From contig OY804578.1 in assembly GCA_963680875.1 (NCBI GenBank), positions 4,030,001-4,094,000 of the forward strand: DNA of 64,000 bases. The letters are read 5' to 3'. The notes below the pieces were generated by a model. The model was given only the letters and a program-made list of their open reading frames with translations. It was not told the origin of the DNA and ran no database searches. Numbering within the stretch: the first letter of the stretch is position 1; each line of letters starts with the position of its first letter. Position numbers and translations under genes: made by a program. Source of the DNA: Bathymodiolus brooksi. Lineage: Eukaryota; Mollusca; Bivalvia; Mytilida; Modiolidae. This document shows, piece by piece, positions 23,753-40,200 of the stretch.

Positions 23753-25292
23753 GTAATAATAACTCACACAAACTGTTAACTGTAGCTGCTCAGGTTATCA
23801 ATGGACTCATTCATCTGCTCAAGTTTAAGGTAATAATAACTCACACAAACTGTTAACTGTAGCTGTTCAGGTTATCAATGGACTCATTCATCTACTCAAG
23901 TTTAAGGTAATAATAACTCACACAAACTGTTAGGTGTAGCTGCTCAGGTTATCAATGGACTCATTCATCTGCTCAAGTTTAAGGTAATAATAACTCACAC
24001 AAACTGTTAACTGTAGCTGCTCAGGTTATCAATGGACTCATTCATCTACTCAAGTTTAAGGTAATAATAACTCACACAAACTGTTAACTGTAGCTGCTCA
24101 GGTTATCAATGGACTCATTCATCTGCTCAAGTTTAAGGTAATAATAACTCACACAAACTGTTAACTGTAGCTGCTCAGGTTATCAATGGACTCATTCATC
24201 TGCTCAAATTTAAGGTAATAATAACTCACACAAACTGTTAGCTGTAGCTGCTCAGGTTATCAATGGACTCATTCATCTGCTCAAGTTTAAGGTAATAATA
24301 ACTCACACAAACTGTTAACTGTAGCTGCTCAGGTTATCAATGGACTCATTCATCTACTCAAGTTTAAGGTAATAATAACTCACACAAACTGTTAGGTGTA
24401 GCTGCTCAGGTTATCAATGGACTCATTCATCTGCTCAAGTTTAAGGTAATAATAACTCACACAAACTGTTAACTGTAGCTGCTCAGGTTATCAATGGACT
24501 CATTCATCTACTCAAGTTTAAGGTAATAATAACTCACACAAACTGTTAGCTGTAGCTGCTCAGGTTATCAATGGACTCATTCATCTACTCAAGTTTAAGG
24601 TAATAATAACTCACACAAACTGTTAACTGTAGCTGCTCAGGTTATCAATGGACTCATTCATCTACTCAAGTTTAAGGTAATAATAACTCACACAAACTGT
24701 TAACTGTAGCTGCTCAGGTTATCAATGGACTCATTCATCTACTCAAGTTTAAGGTAATAATAACTCACACAAACTGTTAGCTGTAGCTGCTCAGGTTATC
24801 AGTGGACTCATTCATCTACTCAAGTTTAAGGTAATAATAACTCACACAAACTGTTAACTGTAGCTGCTCAGGTTATCAATGGACTCATTCATCTGCTCAA
24901 ATTTAAGGTAATAATAACTCACACAAACTGTTAGCTGTAGCTGCTCAGGTTATCAATGGACTCATTCATCTACTAAAGTTTAAGGTAATAATAACTCACA
25001 CAAACTGTTAGCTGTAGCTGCTCAGGTTATCAATGGACTCATTCATCTACTCAAGTTTAAGGTAATAATAACTCACACAAACCGTTAGGTGTAGCTGCTC
25101 AGGTTATCAATGGACTCATTCATCTGCTCAAGTTTAAGGTAATAATAACTCACACAAACTGTTAACTGTAGCTGCTCAGGTTATCAATGGACTCATTCAT
25201 CTACTCAAGTTTAAGGTAATAATAACTCACACAAACTGTTAACTGTAGCTGCTCAGGTTATCAATGGACTCATTCATCTACTTAAGTTTAAG
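23753..25292 (+). repeat. 77-bp satellite derived from hinge exon 3' end, about 20 copies
   Basis: Each unit is GTAATAATAACTCACACAAA, then the alpha-E coding stretch (CTGTTAACTGTAGCTGCTCA, GGTTATCAATGGACTCATTC, ATCTGCTCAAGTTTAAG), directly followed by the next GTAATA. The first copy of the coding stretch is the real exon (TTAACTCACACAAACTG at about 23690 to 23752). So each unit carries about 60 bp of exon and a copy of its 5' splice site. Copies differ by few bases (TTAGC/TTAAC/TTAGG, TACTC/TGCTC). Two 77-bp-type units reappear inside the next block at about 25806-25960. Confidence 0.96.
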
Positions 25293-28200
25293 GTAATTGT
25301 AACTCATATCGTAGCTATATATGGACTCATTCATCTGCTCAAGTTTAAGGTAATAATAACTCATATCGTAGCTATATATGGACTCATTCATCTGCTCAAG
25401 TTTAAGGTAATAATAACTCATATCGTAGCTATTTATGGACTCCTTCATCTGCTCAAGTTTAAGGTAATTGTAACTCATATCGTAGCTATATATGGACTCA
25501 TTCATCTGCTCAAGTTTAAGGTAATAATAACTCATATCGTAGCTATATATGGACTCATTCATCTGCTCAAGTTTAAGGTAATAATAACTCATATCTTAGC
25601 TATATATGGACTCCTTCATCTGCTCAAGTTTAAGGTAATTGTAACTCATATCGTAACTATATATGGACTCATTCATCTGCTCAAGTTTAAGGTAATAATA
25701 ACTCATATCGTAGCTATATATGGACTCGTTCATCTACTCAAGTTTAAGGTAATTGTACCTCATATCATAGCTATATATGGACTCCTTCATCTACTCAAGT
25801 TTAAGGTAATAATAACTCACACAAACTGTTAACTGTAGCTGCTCAGTTATCAATGGACTCATTCATCTACTCAAGTTTAAGATAATAATAACTCACACAA
25901 ACTGTTAACTGTAGCTGCTCAGGTTATCAATGGACTCATTCATCTACTCAAGTTTAAGGTAATTGTAACTCATATCGTAGCTATATATGGACTCATTCAT
26001 CTGCTCAAGTTTAAGGTAATAATAACTCATATCGTAGCTATTTATGGACTCATTCATCTACTCAAGTTTAAGGAAATTATAACTCATATCATAGCTATAT
26101 ATGGACTCCTTCATCTGCTTAAGTTTAAGGTAATAATAACTCATATCGTAGCTATATATGGACTCCTTCATCTACTCAAGTTTAAGGTAATTGTAACTCA
26201 TATCGTAGCTATATATGGACTCCTTCATCTACTCAAGTTTAAGGTAATTGTAACTCATATCGTAGCTATATATGGACTCATTCATCTACTCAAGTTTAAG
26301 GTAATTGTAACTCATATCGTAGCTATATATGGACTCCTTCATCTACTCAAGTTTAAGGTAATTGTAACTCATATCGTAGCTATATATGGACTCATTCATC
26401 TACTCAAGTTTAAGGTAATTGTAACTCATATCGTAGCTATATATGGACTCCTTCATCTACTCAAGTTTAAGGTAATTGTAACTCATATCGTAGCTATATA
26501 TGGACTCCTTCATCTGCTCAAGTTTAAGGTAATTGTAACTCGTATCTACTCAAGTTTAAGGTAATTGTAACTCATATCGTAGCTATATATGGACTCATTC
26601 ATCTGCTCAAGTTTAAGGTAATAATAACTCATATCGTAGCGATTTATGAACTCATTCATCTACTCAAGTTTAAGGAAATTATAACTCATATCATAGCTAT
26701 ATATGGACTCCTTCATCTGCTCAAGTTTAAGGTAATAATAACTCATATCGTAGCTATATATGGACTCCTTCATCTACTCAAGTTTAAGGTAATTGTAACT
26801 CATATCGTAGCTATATATGGACTCCTTCATCTACTCAAGTTTAAGGTAATTATAACTCATATCGTAGCTATATATGGACTCATTCATCTACTCAAGTTTA
26901 AGGTAATTGTAACTCATATCGTAGCTATATATGGACTCCTTCATCTACTCAAGTTTAAGGTAATTGTAACTCGTATCGTAGCTATATATGGATTCATTCA
27001 TCTACTCAAGTTAAAGGTAATAATAACTCATATCGTCGCTATATATGGACTGCTTCATCTACTCAAGTTTATGGTAATTGTAACTCATATCGTAGCTATA
27101 TATGGACTCCTTCATCTGCTCAAGTTTAAGGTAATAATAACTCATATCGTAGCTATATATGGACTCCTTCATCTACTCAAGTTTAAGGTAATTGTAACTC
27201 ATATCGTAGCTATATATGGACTCCTTCATCTACTCAAGTTTAAGGTAATAATAACTCATATCGTAGCTATATATGGACTCATTCATCTACTCAAGTTTAA
27301 GGTAATTGTAACTCATATCGTAGCTATTTATGGACTCCTTCATCTGCTCAAGTTTAAGGTAATTGTAACTCATATCGTAGCTATATATGGACTCCTTCAT
27401 CTACTCAAGTTTAAGGTAATAATAACTCATATCGTAGCTATATATGGACTCATTCATCTGCTCAAGTTTAAGGGAATAATAACTCATATCGTAGCTATTT
27501 ATGGACTCATTCATCTACTCAAGTTTAAGGTAATTGTAACTCATATCGTAGCTATATATGGACTCCTTCATCTGCTCAAGTTTAAGGTAATTGTAACTCA
27601 TATCGTAGCTATATATGGACTCCTTCATCTGCTCAAGTTTAAGGTAATAATAACTCATATCGTAGCTATATATGGACTCCTTCATCTACTCAAGTTTAAG
27701 GTAATTGTAACTCATATCGTAGCTATATATGGACTCATTCATCTGCTCAAGTTTAAGGTAATAATAACTCATATCGTAGCTATATATGGACTCATTCATC
27801 TACTCAAGTTTAAGGTAATTGTAACTCATATCGTAGCTATATATGGACTCCTTCATCTGCTCAAGTTTAAGGTAATAATAACTCATATCGTAGCTATATA
27901 TGGACTCATTCATCTACTCAATTTAAGGTAATTGTAACTCATATCATAGCTATATATGGACTCATTCATCTGCTCAAGTTTAAGGTAATAATAACTCATA
28001 TCGTAGCTATATATGGACTCATTCATCTACTCAAGTTTAAGGTAATTGTAACTCATATCGTAGCTATAGATGGACTCCTTCATCTACTCAAGTTTAAGGT
28101 AATTGTAACTCATATCGTAGCTATATATGGACTCATTCATCTACTCAAGTTTAAGGTAATTGTAACTCATATCATAGCTATATATGGACTCCTTCATCTA

Positions 28201-31200
28201 CTCAAGTTTAAGGTAATTGTAACTCATATCATAGCTATATATGGACTCATTCATCTGCTCAAGTTTAAGGTAATAATAACTCATATCGTAGCTATATATG
28301 GACTCCTTCATCTGCTCAAATTTAAGGTAATTGTAACTCATATCATAGCTATATTTGGACTCATTCATCTGCTCAAGTTTAAGGTAATAATAACCTATAT
28401 CGTAGCTATATATGGACTCATTCATCTACTCAAGTTTAAGGTAATTGTAACTCATATCGTAGCTATATATGGACTCCTTCATCTACTCAAGTTTAAGGTA
28501 ATTGTAACTCATATCGTAGCTATATATGGACTCCTTCATCTGCTCAAGTTTAAGGTAATAATAACTCATATCGTAGCTATATATGGACTCATTCATCTAC
28601 TCAATTTAAGGTAATTGTAACTCATATCATAGCTATATATGGACTCCTTCATCTGCTCAAGTTTAAGGTAATAATAACTCATATCGTAGCTATATATGGA
28701 CTCATTCATCTACTCAAGTTTAAGGTAATTGTAACTCATATCGTAGCTATAGATGGACTCCTTCATCTACTCAAGTTTAAGGTAATTGTAACTCATATCG
28801 TAGCTATATATGGACTCATTCATCTACTCAAGTTTAAGGTAATTGTAACTCATATCATAGCTATATATGGACTCCTTCATCTACTCAAGTTTAAGGTAAT
28901 TGTAACTCATATCATAGCTATATATGGACTCATTCATCTGCTCAAGTTTAAGGTAATAATAACTCATATCGTAGCTATATATGGACTCCTTCATCTGCTC
29001 AAGTTTAAGGTAATTGTAACTCATATCATAGCTATATATGGACTCATTCATCTGCTCCAGTTTAAGGTAATAATAACCTATATCGTAGCTATATATGGAC
29101 TCATTCATCTACTCAAGTTTAAGGTAATTGTAACTCATATCGTAGCTATATATGGACTCCTTCATCTACTCAAGTTTAAGGTAATTGTAACTCATATCGT
29201 AGGTATATATGGACTCATTCATCTACTCAAGTTTAAGGTAATTGTAACTCATATCATAGCTATATATGGACTCATTCATCTGCTCAAGTTTAAGGTAATT
29301 GTAACTCATATCGTAGCTATATATGGACTCCTTCATCTACTCAAGTTTAAGGTAATTGTAACTCATATCGTAGCTATATATGGACTCCTTCATCTGCTCA
29401 AGTTTAAGGTAATAATAACTCATATCGTAGCTATATATGGACTCCTTCATCTACTCAAGTTTAAGGTAATTGTAACTCATATCGTAGCTATATATGGACT
29501 CATTCATCTACTCAAGTTTAAGGTAATAATAACTCATATCGTAGCTATATATGGACTCATTCATCTGCTCAAGTTTAAGGTAATTGTAACTCATATCATA
29601 GCTATATATGGACTCCTTCATCTACTCAAGTTTAAGGTAATTGTAACTCATATCGTAGCTATATATGGACTCATTCATCTACTCAAGTTTAAGGTAATTG
29701 TAACTCATATCGTAGCTATATATGGACTCCTTCATCTACTCAAGTTTAAGGTAATAATAACTCATATCGTAGCTATATATGGACTCCTTCATCTACTCAA
29801 GTTTAAGGTAATTGTAACTCATATCATAGCTATATATGAACTCCTTCATCTACTCAAGTTTAAGGTAATTGTAACTCATATCGTAGCTTTATATGGACTC
29901 ATTCATCTGCTCAAGTTTAAGGTAATAATAACTCATATCATAGCTATATATGGACTCCTTCATCTGCTCAAGTTTAAGGTAATTGTAACTCATATCGTAG
30001 CTATATATGGACTCATTCATCTGCTCAAGTTTAAGGTAATAATAACTCATATCGTAGCTATATATGGACAAATTCATCTACTCAAGTTTAAGGTAATTTT
30101 AACTCATATCGTAGCTATATATGGACTCCTTCATCTACTCAAGTTTAAGGTAATTGTAACTCATATCGTAGCTATATATGGACTCATTCATCTACTCAAG
30201 TTTAAGGTAATAATAACTCATATCGTAGCTATATATGGACTCATTCATCTGCTCAAGTTTAAGGTAATTGTAACTCATATCGTAGCTATATATGGACTCA
30301 TTCATCTACTCAAGTTTAAGGTAATTGTAACTCATATCGTAGCTATATATGGACTCATTCATCTACTCAAGTTTAAGGTAATAATAACTCATATCGTAGC
30401 TATATATGGACTCATTCATCTACTCAAGTTTAAGGTAATTGTAACTCATATCGTAGCTATATATGGACTCATTCATCTACTCAAGTTTAAGGTAATTGTA
30501 ACTCATATCGTAGCTTTATATGGACTCATTCATCTACTCAAGTTTAAGGTAATTGTAACTCATATCGTAGCTATATATGTACTCATTTATCTACTCAAGT
30601 TTAAGGTAATTGTAACTCATATCGTAGCTATATATGGACTCCTTCATCTGCTCAAGTTTAAGGTAATAATAACTCATATCGTAGCTATATATGGACTCCT
30701 TCATCTGCTCAAGTTTAAGGTAATAATAACTCATATCGTAGCTATATATGGACTCATTCATCTACTCAAGTTTAAGGTAATTGTAACTCATATCGTAGCT
30801 ATATATGGACTCCTTCATCTACTCAAGTTTAAGGTAATAATAACTCATATCGTAGCTATATATGGACTCCTTCATCTACTCAAGTTTAAGGTAATTGTAA
30901 CTCATATCGTAGCTATATATGGACTCCTTCATCTGCTCAAGTTTAAGGTAATAATAACTCATATCGTAGCTATATATGGACTCCTTCATCTGCTCAAGTT
31001 TAAGGTAATAATAACTCATATCGTAGCTATATATGGACTCATTCATCTACTCAAGTTTAAGGTAATTGTAACTCATATCGTAGCTATATATGGACTCCTT
31101 CATCTACTCAAGTTTAAGGTAATAATAACTCATATCGTAGCTATATATGGACTCCTTCATCTGCTCAAGTTTAAGGTAATAATAACTCATATTGTAGCTA

Positions 31201-34200
31201 TATATGGACTCATTCATCTACTCAAATTTATGGTAATTGTAACTCATATCGTAGCTATATATGGACTCCTTCATCTACTCAAGTTTAAGGTAATAATAAC
31301 TCATATCGTAGCTATATATGGACTCATTCATCTACTCAAGTTAAAGGTAATAATAACTCATATCGTAGCTATATATGGACTCATTCATCTACTCAAGTTT
31401 AAGGTAATAATAACTCATATCGTAGCTATATATGGACTCATTCATCTACTCAAGTTTAAGGTAATTGTAACTCATATCATAGCTATATATGGACTCATTC
31501 ATCTACTCAAATTTAAGGCAATTATAACTCATATCGTAGCTATATATGGACTCATTCATCTACTCAAGTTTAAGGTAATAATAACTCATATCATAGCTAT
31601 ATATGGACTCATTCATCTACTCAAGTTTAAGGTGATTGTAACTCATATCGTAGCTATATATGGACTCCTTCATCTGCTCAAGTTTAAGGTAATAATAACT
31701 CATATCGTAGCTATATATGGACTCATTCATCTACTCAAGTTTAAGGTAATAATAACTCATATCGTAGCTATATATGGACTCATTCATCTTCTCAAGTTTA
31801 AGGTAATAATAACTCATATCGTAGCTATATATGGACTCATTCATCTGCTCAAGTTTAAGGTAATAATAACTCATATCGTAGCTATATATGGACTCATTCA
31901 TCTGTTCAAGTTTAAGGTAATTGTAACTCATATAGCTATATATGGACTCATTCATCTACTCAAGTTTAAGGTAATAATAACTCATATCGTAGCTATATAT
32001 GGACTCATTCATCTACTCAAGTTTAAGGTAATTGTAACTCATATCGTAGCTATATATGGACTCCTTCATCTACTCAAGTTTAAGGTAATAATAACTCATA
32101 TCGTAGTTATTTATGGACTCATTCATCTACTCAAGTTTAAGGTAATTGTAACTCATATCGTAGCTATATATGGACTCCTTCATCTGCTCAAGTTTAAGGT
32201 AATAATAACTCATATTGTAGCTATTTATGGACTCATTCATCTACTCAAGTTTAAGGTAATAATAACTCATATCGTAGCTATATATGGACTCATTCATCTA
32301 CTCAAATTTAAGGAAATTATAACTCATATCATAGCTATATATGGACTCATTCATCTACTCAAGTTTAAGGTAATAATAACTCATATCGTAGCTATTTATG
32401 GACTCCTTCATCTACTCAAGTTTAAGGTAATTGTAACTCATATCGTAGCTATATATGGACTCATTCATCTGCTGAAGTTTAAGGTAATAATAGCTCATAT
32501 CGTAGCTATATATGGACTCCTTCATCTGCTCAAGTTTAAGGTAATAATAACTCATATCGTAGCTATATATGGACTCATTCATCTACTCAAGTTTAAGGTA
32601 ATAATAACTCATATCGTAGCTATATATGGACTCATTCATCTGCTCAAGTTTAAGGTAATAATAACTCATATCGTAGCTATATATGGACTCATTCATCTGC
32701 TCAAGTTTAAGGTAATAACTCATATCGTAGCTATATTTTGACTCATTCATCTGCTCAAGTTTAAGGTAATAATAACTCATATCGTAGCTATATATGGACT
32801 CATTCATCTGCTCAAGTTTAAGGTAATAATAACTCATATCGTAGCTATTTATGGACTCATTCATCTACTCAAATTTAAGGTAATAATAACTCATATCGTA
32901 GCTATATATGGACTCATTCATCTGCTCAAGTTTAAGGTAATAATAACTCATATATCGTAGCTATATATGGACTCATTCATCTGCTCAAGTTTAAGGTAAT
33001 AATAACTCATATCATAGCTATATATGGACTCATTCATCTGCTCAAGTTTAAGGTAATAATAACTCATATCGTAGCTATATATGGACTCATTCATCTGCTC
33101 AAGTTTAAGGAATAATAACTCATATCGTAGCTATATATGGACTCATTCATCTGCTCAAGTTTAAGGTAATAATAACTCGTATCGTAGCTATATATCAATG
33201 GACTCATTAATCTGCTCAAGTTTAAGGTAATAATAACTCATATCATAGCTATATATGGACTCATTCATCTACTCAAGTTTAAGGTAATAATAACTCATAT
33301 CGTAGCTATATATGGACTCATTCATCTACTCAAGTTTAAGGTAATAATAACTCATATCGTAGCTATATATGGACTCCTTCATCTACTCAAGTTTAAGGTA
33401 ATTGTAACTCATATCGTAGCTATATATGGACTCCTTCATCTACTCAAGTTTAAGGTAATTGTAACTCATATCGTAGCTATATATGGACTCCTTCATCTGC
33501 TCAAGTTTAAGGTAATTGTAACTCGTATCTACTCAAGTTTAAGGTAATTGTAACTCATATCGTAGCTATATATGGACTCATTCATCTGCTCAAGTTTAAG
33601 GTAATAATAACTCATATCGTAGCGATTTATGAACTCATTCATCTACTCAAGTTTAAGGAAATTATAACTCATATCATAGCTATATATGGACTCCTTCATC
33701 TGCTCAAGTTTAAGGTAATAATAACTCATATCGTAGCTATTTATGGACTCATTCATCTACTCAAGTTTAAGGTAATAATAACTCATATCGTAGCTATATA
33801 TGGACTCATTCATCTGCTCAAGTTTAAGGTAATTGTAACTCATATCGTAGCTATATATGGACTCATTCATCTACTCAAGTTTAAGGTAATTGTAACTCAT
33901 ATCGTAGCTATATATGGACTCATTCATCTACTCAAGTTTAAGGTAATAATAACTCATATCGTAGCTATATATGGACTCATTCATCTACTCAAGTTTAAGG
34001 TAATTGTAACTCATATCGTAGCTATATATGGACTCATTCATCTACTCAAGTTTAAGGTAATTGTAACTCATATCGTAGCTATATATGGACTCATTCATCT
34101 ACTCAAGTTTAAGGTAATTGTAACTCATATCGTAGCTATATATGTACTCATTTATCTACTCAAGTTTAAAGTAATTGTAACTCATATCGTAGCTATATAT

Positions 34201-37200
34201 GGACTCCTTCATCTGCTCAAGTTTAAGGTAATAATAACTCATGTCGTAGCTATATATGGACTCCTTCATCTGCTCAAGTTTAAGGTAATAATAACTCATA
34301 TCGTAGCTATATATGGACTCATTCATCTACTCAAGTTTAAGGTAATTGTAACTCATATCGTAGCTATATATGGACTCCTTCATCTACTCAAGTTTAAGGT
34401 AATAATAACTCATATCGTAGCTATATATGGACTCCTTCATCTACTCAAGTTTAAGGTAATTGTAACTCATATCGTAGCTATATATGGACTCCTTCATCTG
34501 CTCAAGTTTAAGGTAATAATAACTCATATCGTAGCTATATATGGACTCCTTCATCTGCTCAAGTTTAAGGTAATAATAACTCATATCGTAGCTATATATG
34601 GACTCATTCATCTACTCAAGTTTAAGGTAATTGTAACTCATATCGTAGCTATATATGGACTCCTTCATCTACTCAAGTTTAAGGTAATAATAACTCATAT
34701 CGTAGCTATATATGGACTCCTTCATCTACTCAAGTTTAAGGTAATTGTAACTCATATCGTAGCTATATATGGACTCCTTCATCTGCTCAAGTTTAAGGTA
34801 ATAATAACTCATATCGTAGCTATATATGGACTCATTCATCTACTCAAGTTTATGGTAATTGTAACTCATATCGTAGCTATATATGGACTCCTTCATCTAC
34901 TCAAGTTTAAGGTAATAATAACTCATATCGTAGCTATATATGGACTCATTCATCTACTCAAGTTAAAGGTAATTGTAACTCGTATCGTAGCTATATATGG
35001 ACTCATTCATCTACTCAAGTTTAAGGTAATAATAACTCATATCGTAGCTATATATGGACTCATTCATCTACTCAAGTTTAAGGTAATTGTAACTCATATC
35101 ATAGCTATATATGGACTCATTCATCTACTCAAATTTAAGGCAATTATAACTCATATCGTAGCTATATATGGACTCATTCATCTACTCAAGTTTAAGGTAA
35201 TAATAACTCATATCATAGCTATATATGGACTCATTCATCTACTCAAGTTTAAGGTGATTATAACTCATATCGTAGCTATATATGGACTCCTTCATCTGCT
35301 CAAGTTTAAGGTAATAATAACTCATATCGTAGCTATATATGGACTCATTCATCTACTCAAGTTTAAGGTAATAATAACTCATATCGTAGCTATATATGGA
35401 CTCATTCATCTTCTCAAGTTTAAGGTAATAATAACTCATATCGTAGCTATATATGGACTCATTCATCTGCTCAAGTTTAAGGTAATAATAACTCATATCG
35501 TAGCTATATATGGACTCATTCATCTGTTCAAGTTTAAGGTAATTGTAACTCATATAGCTATATATGGACTCATTCATCTACTCAAGTTTAAGGTAATAAT
35601 AACTCATATCGTAGCTATATATGGACTCATTCATCTACTCAAGTTTAAGGTAATTGTAACTCATATCGTAGCTATATATGGACTCCTTCATCTACTCAAG
35701 TTTAAGGTAATAATAACTCATATCGTAGCTATTTATGGACTCCTTCATCTACTCAAGTTTAAGGTAATTGTAACTCATATCGTAGCTATATATGGACTCC
35801 TTCATCTGCTCAAGTTTAAGGTAATAATAACTCATATCGTAGCTATTTATGGACTCATTCATCTACTCAAGTTTAAGGTAATAATAACTCATATCGTAGC
35901 TATATATGGACTCATTCATCTACTCAAATTTAATGAAATTATAACTCATATCATAGCTATATATGGACTCATTCATCTACTCAAGTTTAAGGTAATAATA
36001 ACTCATATCGTAGCTATTTATGGACTCCTTCATCTACTCAAGTTTAAGGTAATTGTAACTCATATCGTAGCTATATATGGACTCATTCATCTGCTGAAGT
36101 TTAAGGTAATAATAGCTCATATCGTAGCTATATATGGACTCCTTCATCTGCTCAAGTTTAAGGTAATAATAACTCATATCGTAGCTATATATGGACTCAT
36201 TCATCTACTCAAGTTTAAGGTAATAATAACTCATATCGTAGCTATATATGGACTCATTCATCTGCTCAAGTTTAAGGTAATAATAACTCATATCGTAGCT
36301 ATATATGGACTCATTCATCTGCTCAAGTTTAAGGTAATAACTCATATCGTAGCTATATTTGGACTCATTCATCTGCTCAAGTTAAAGGTAATTGTAACTC
36401 ATATCGTAGCTATATATGGACTCATTCATCTACTCAAGTTTAAGGTAATAATAACTCATATCGTAGCTATATATGGACTCATTCATCTACTCAAGTTTAA
36501 GGTAATTGTAACTCATATCATAGCTATATATGGACTCATTCATCTACTCAAATTTAAGGCAATTATAACTCATATCGTAGCTATATATGGACTCATTCAT
36601 CTACTCAAGTTTAAGGTAATAATAACTCATATCATAGCTATATATGGACTCATTCATCTACTCAAGTTTAAGGTGATTATAACTCATATCGTAGCTATAT
36701 ATGGACTCCTTCATCTGCTCAAGTTTAAGGTAATAATAACTCATATCGTAGCTATATATGGACTCATTCATCTACTCAAGTTTAAGGTAATAATAACTCA
36801 TATCGTAGCTATATATGGACTCATTCATCTTCTCAAGTTTAAGGTAATAATAACTCATATCGTAGCTATATATGGACTCATTCATCTGCTCAAGTTTAAG
36901 GTAATAATAACTCATATCGTAGCTATATATGGACTCATTCATCTGTTCAAGTTTAAGGTAATTGTAACTCATATAGCTATATATGGACTCATTCATCTAC
37001 TCAAGTTTAAGGTAATAATAACTCATATCGTAGCTATATATGGACTCATTCATCTACTCAAGTTTAAGGTAATTGTAACTCATATCGTAGCTATATATGG
37101 ACTCCTTCATCTACTCAAGTTTAAGGTAATAATAACTCATATCGTAGCTATTTATGGACTCCTTCATCTACTCAAGTTTAAGGTAATTGTAACTCATATC

Positions 37201-40200
37201 GTAGCTATATATGGACTCCTTCATCTGCTCAAGTTTAAGGTAATAATAACTCATATCGTAGCTATTTATGGACTCATTCATCTACTCAAGTTTAAGGTAA
37301 TAATAACTCATGTCGTAGCTATATATGGACTCATTCATCTACTCAAATTTAATGAAATTATAACTCATATCATAGCTATATATGGACTCATTCATCTACT
37401 CAAGTTTAAGGTAATAATAACTCATATCGTAGCTATTTATGGACTCCTTCATCTACTCAAGTTTAAGGTAATTGTAACTCATATCGTAGCTATATATGGA
37501 CTCATTCATCTGCTGAAGTTTAAGGTAATAATAGCTCATATCGTAGCTATATATGGACTCCTTCATCTGCTCAAGTTTAAGGTAATAATAACTCATATCG
37601 TAGCTATATATGGACTCATTCATCTACTCAAGTTTAAGGTAATAATAACTCATATCGTAGCTATATATGGACTCATTCATCTGCTCAAGTTTAAGGTAAT
37701 AATAACTCATATCGTAGCTATATATGGACTCATTCATCTGCTCAAGTTTAAGGTAATAATAACTCATATCGTAGCTATATATGGACTCATTCATCTGCTC
37801 AAGTTTAAGGTAATAATAACTCATATCGTAGCTATTTATGGACTCATTCATCTACTCAAGTTTAAGGTAATAATAACTCATATCGTAGCTATATATGGAC
37901 TCATTCATCTGCTCAAGTTTAAGGTAATAATAACTCATATATCGTAGCTATATATGGACTCATTCATATGCTCAAGTTTAAGGTAATAATAACTCATATC
38001 ATAGCTATATATGGACTCATTCATCTGCTCAAGTTTAAGGTAATAATAACTCATATCGTAGCTATATATGGACTCATTCATCTGCTCAAGTTTAAGGTAA
38101 TAATAACTCATATCGTAGCTATATATGGACTCATTCATCTGCTCAAGTTTAAGGTAATAATAACTCGTATCGTAGCTATATATCAATGGACTCATTCATC
38201 TGCTCAAGTTTAAGGTAATAATAACTCATATCATAGCTATATATGGACTCATTCATCTACTCAAGTTTAAGGTAATAATAACTCATATCGTAGCTATTTA
38301 TGGACTCATTCATCTACTCAAGTTTAAGGTAATAATAACTCATATCGTAGCTATATATGGACTCATTCATCTACTCAAATTTAAGGAAATTATAACTCAT
38401 ATCATAGCTATATATGGACTCATTCATCTACTCAAGTTTAAGGTAATAATAACTCATATCGTAGCTATTTATGGACTCCTTCATCTACTCAAGTTTAAGG
38501 TAATTGTAACTCATATCGTAGCTATATATGGACTCATTCATCTGCTGAAGTTTAAGGTAATAATAGCTCATATCGTAGCTATATATGGACTCCTTCATCT
38601 GCTCAAGTTTAAGGTAATAATAACTCATATCGTAGCTATATATGGACTCATTCATCTACTCAAGTTTAAGGTAATAATAACTCATATCGTAGCTATATAT
38701 GGACTCATTCATCTGCTCAAGTTTAAGGTAATAATAACTCATATCGTAGCTATATATGGACTCATTCATCTGCTCAAGTTTAAGGTAATAACTCATATCG
38801 TAGCTATATTTGGACTCATTCATCTGCTCAAGTTAAAGGTAATTGTAACTCATATCGTAGCCATATATGGACTCATTCATCTACTCAAGTTTAAGGTAAT
38901 AATAACTCATATCGTAGCTATATATGGACTCATTCATCTACTCAAGTTTAAGGTAATTGTAACTCATATCATAGCTATATATGGACTCATTCATCTACTC
39001 AAATTTAAGGCAATTATAACTCATATCGTAGCTATATATGGACTCATTCATCTACTCAAGTTTAAGGTAATAATAACTCATATCATAGCTATATATGGAC
39101 TCATTCATCTACTCAAGTTTAAGGTGATTATAACTCATATCGTAGCTATATATGGACTCCTTCATCTGCTCAAGTTTAAGGTAATAATAACTCATATCGT
39201 AGCTATATATGGACTCATTCATCTACTCAAGTTTAAGGTAATAATAACTCATATCGTAGCTATATATGGACTCATTCATCTTCTCAAGTTTAAGGTAATA
39301 ATAACTCATATCGTAGCTATATATGGACTCATTCATCTGCTCAAGTTTAAGGTAATAATAACTCATATCGTAGCTATATATGGACTCATTCATCTGTTCA
39401 AGTTTAAGGTAATTGTAACTCATATAGCTATATATGGACTCATTCATCTACTCAAGTTTAAGGTAATAATAACTCATATCGTAGCTATATATGGACTCAT
39501 TCATCTACTCAAGTTTAAGGTAATTGTAACTCATATCGTAGCTATATATGGACTCCTTCATCTACTCAAGTTTAAGGTAATAATAACTCATATCGTAGCT
39601 ATTTATGGACTCCTTCATCTACTCAAGTTTAAGGTAATTGTAACTCATATCGTAGCTATATATGGACTCCTTCATCTGCTCAAGTTTAAGGTAATAATAA
39701 CTCATATCGTAGCTATTTATGGACTCATTCATCTACTCAAGTTTAAGGTAATAATAACTCATGTCGTAGCTATATATGGACTCATTCATCTACTCAAATT
39801 TAAGGAAATTATAACTCATATCATAGCTATATATGGACTCATTCATCTACTCAAGTTTAAGGTAATAATAACTCATATCGTAGCTATTTATGGACTCCTT
39901 CATCTACTCAAGTTTAAGGTAATTGTAACTCATATCGTAGCTATATATGGACTCATTCATCTGCTGAAGTTTAAGGTAATAATAGCTCATATCGTAGCTA
40001 TATATGGACTCCTTCATCTGCTCAAGTTTAAGGTAATAATAACTCATATCGTAGCTATATATGGACTCATTCATCTACTCAAGTTTAAGGTAATAATAAC
40101 TCATATCGTAGCTATATATGGACTCATTCATCTGCTTAAGTTTAAGGTAATAATAACTCATATCGTAGCTATATATGGACTCATTCATCTGCTCAAGTTT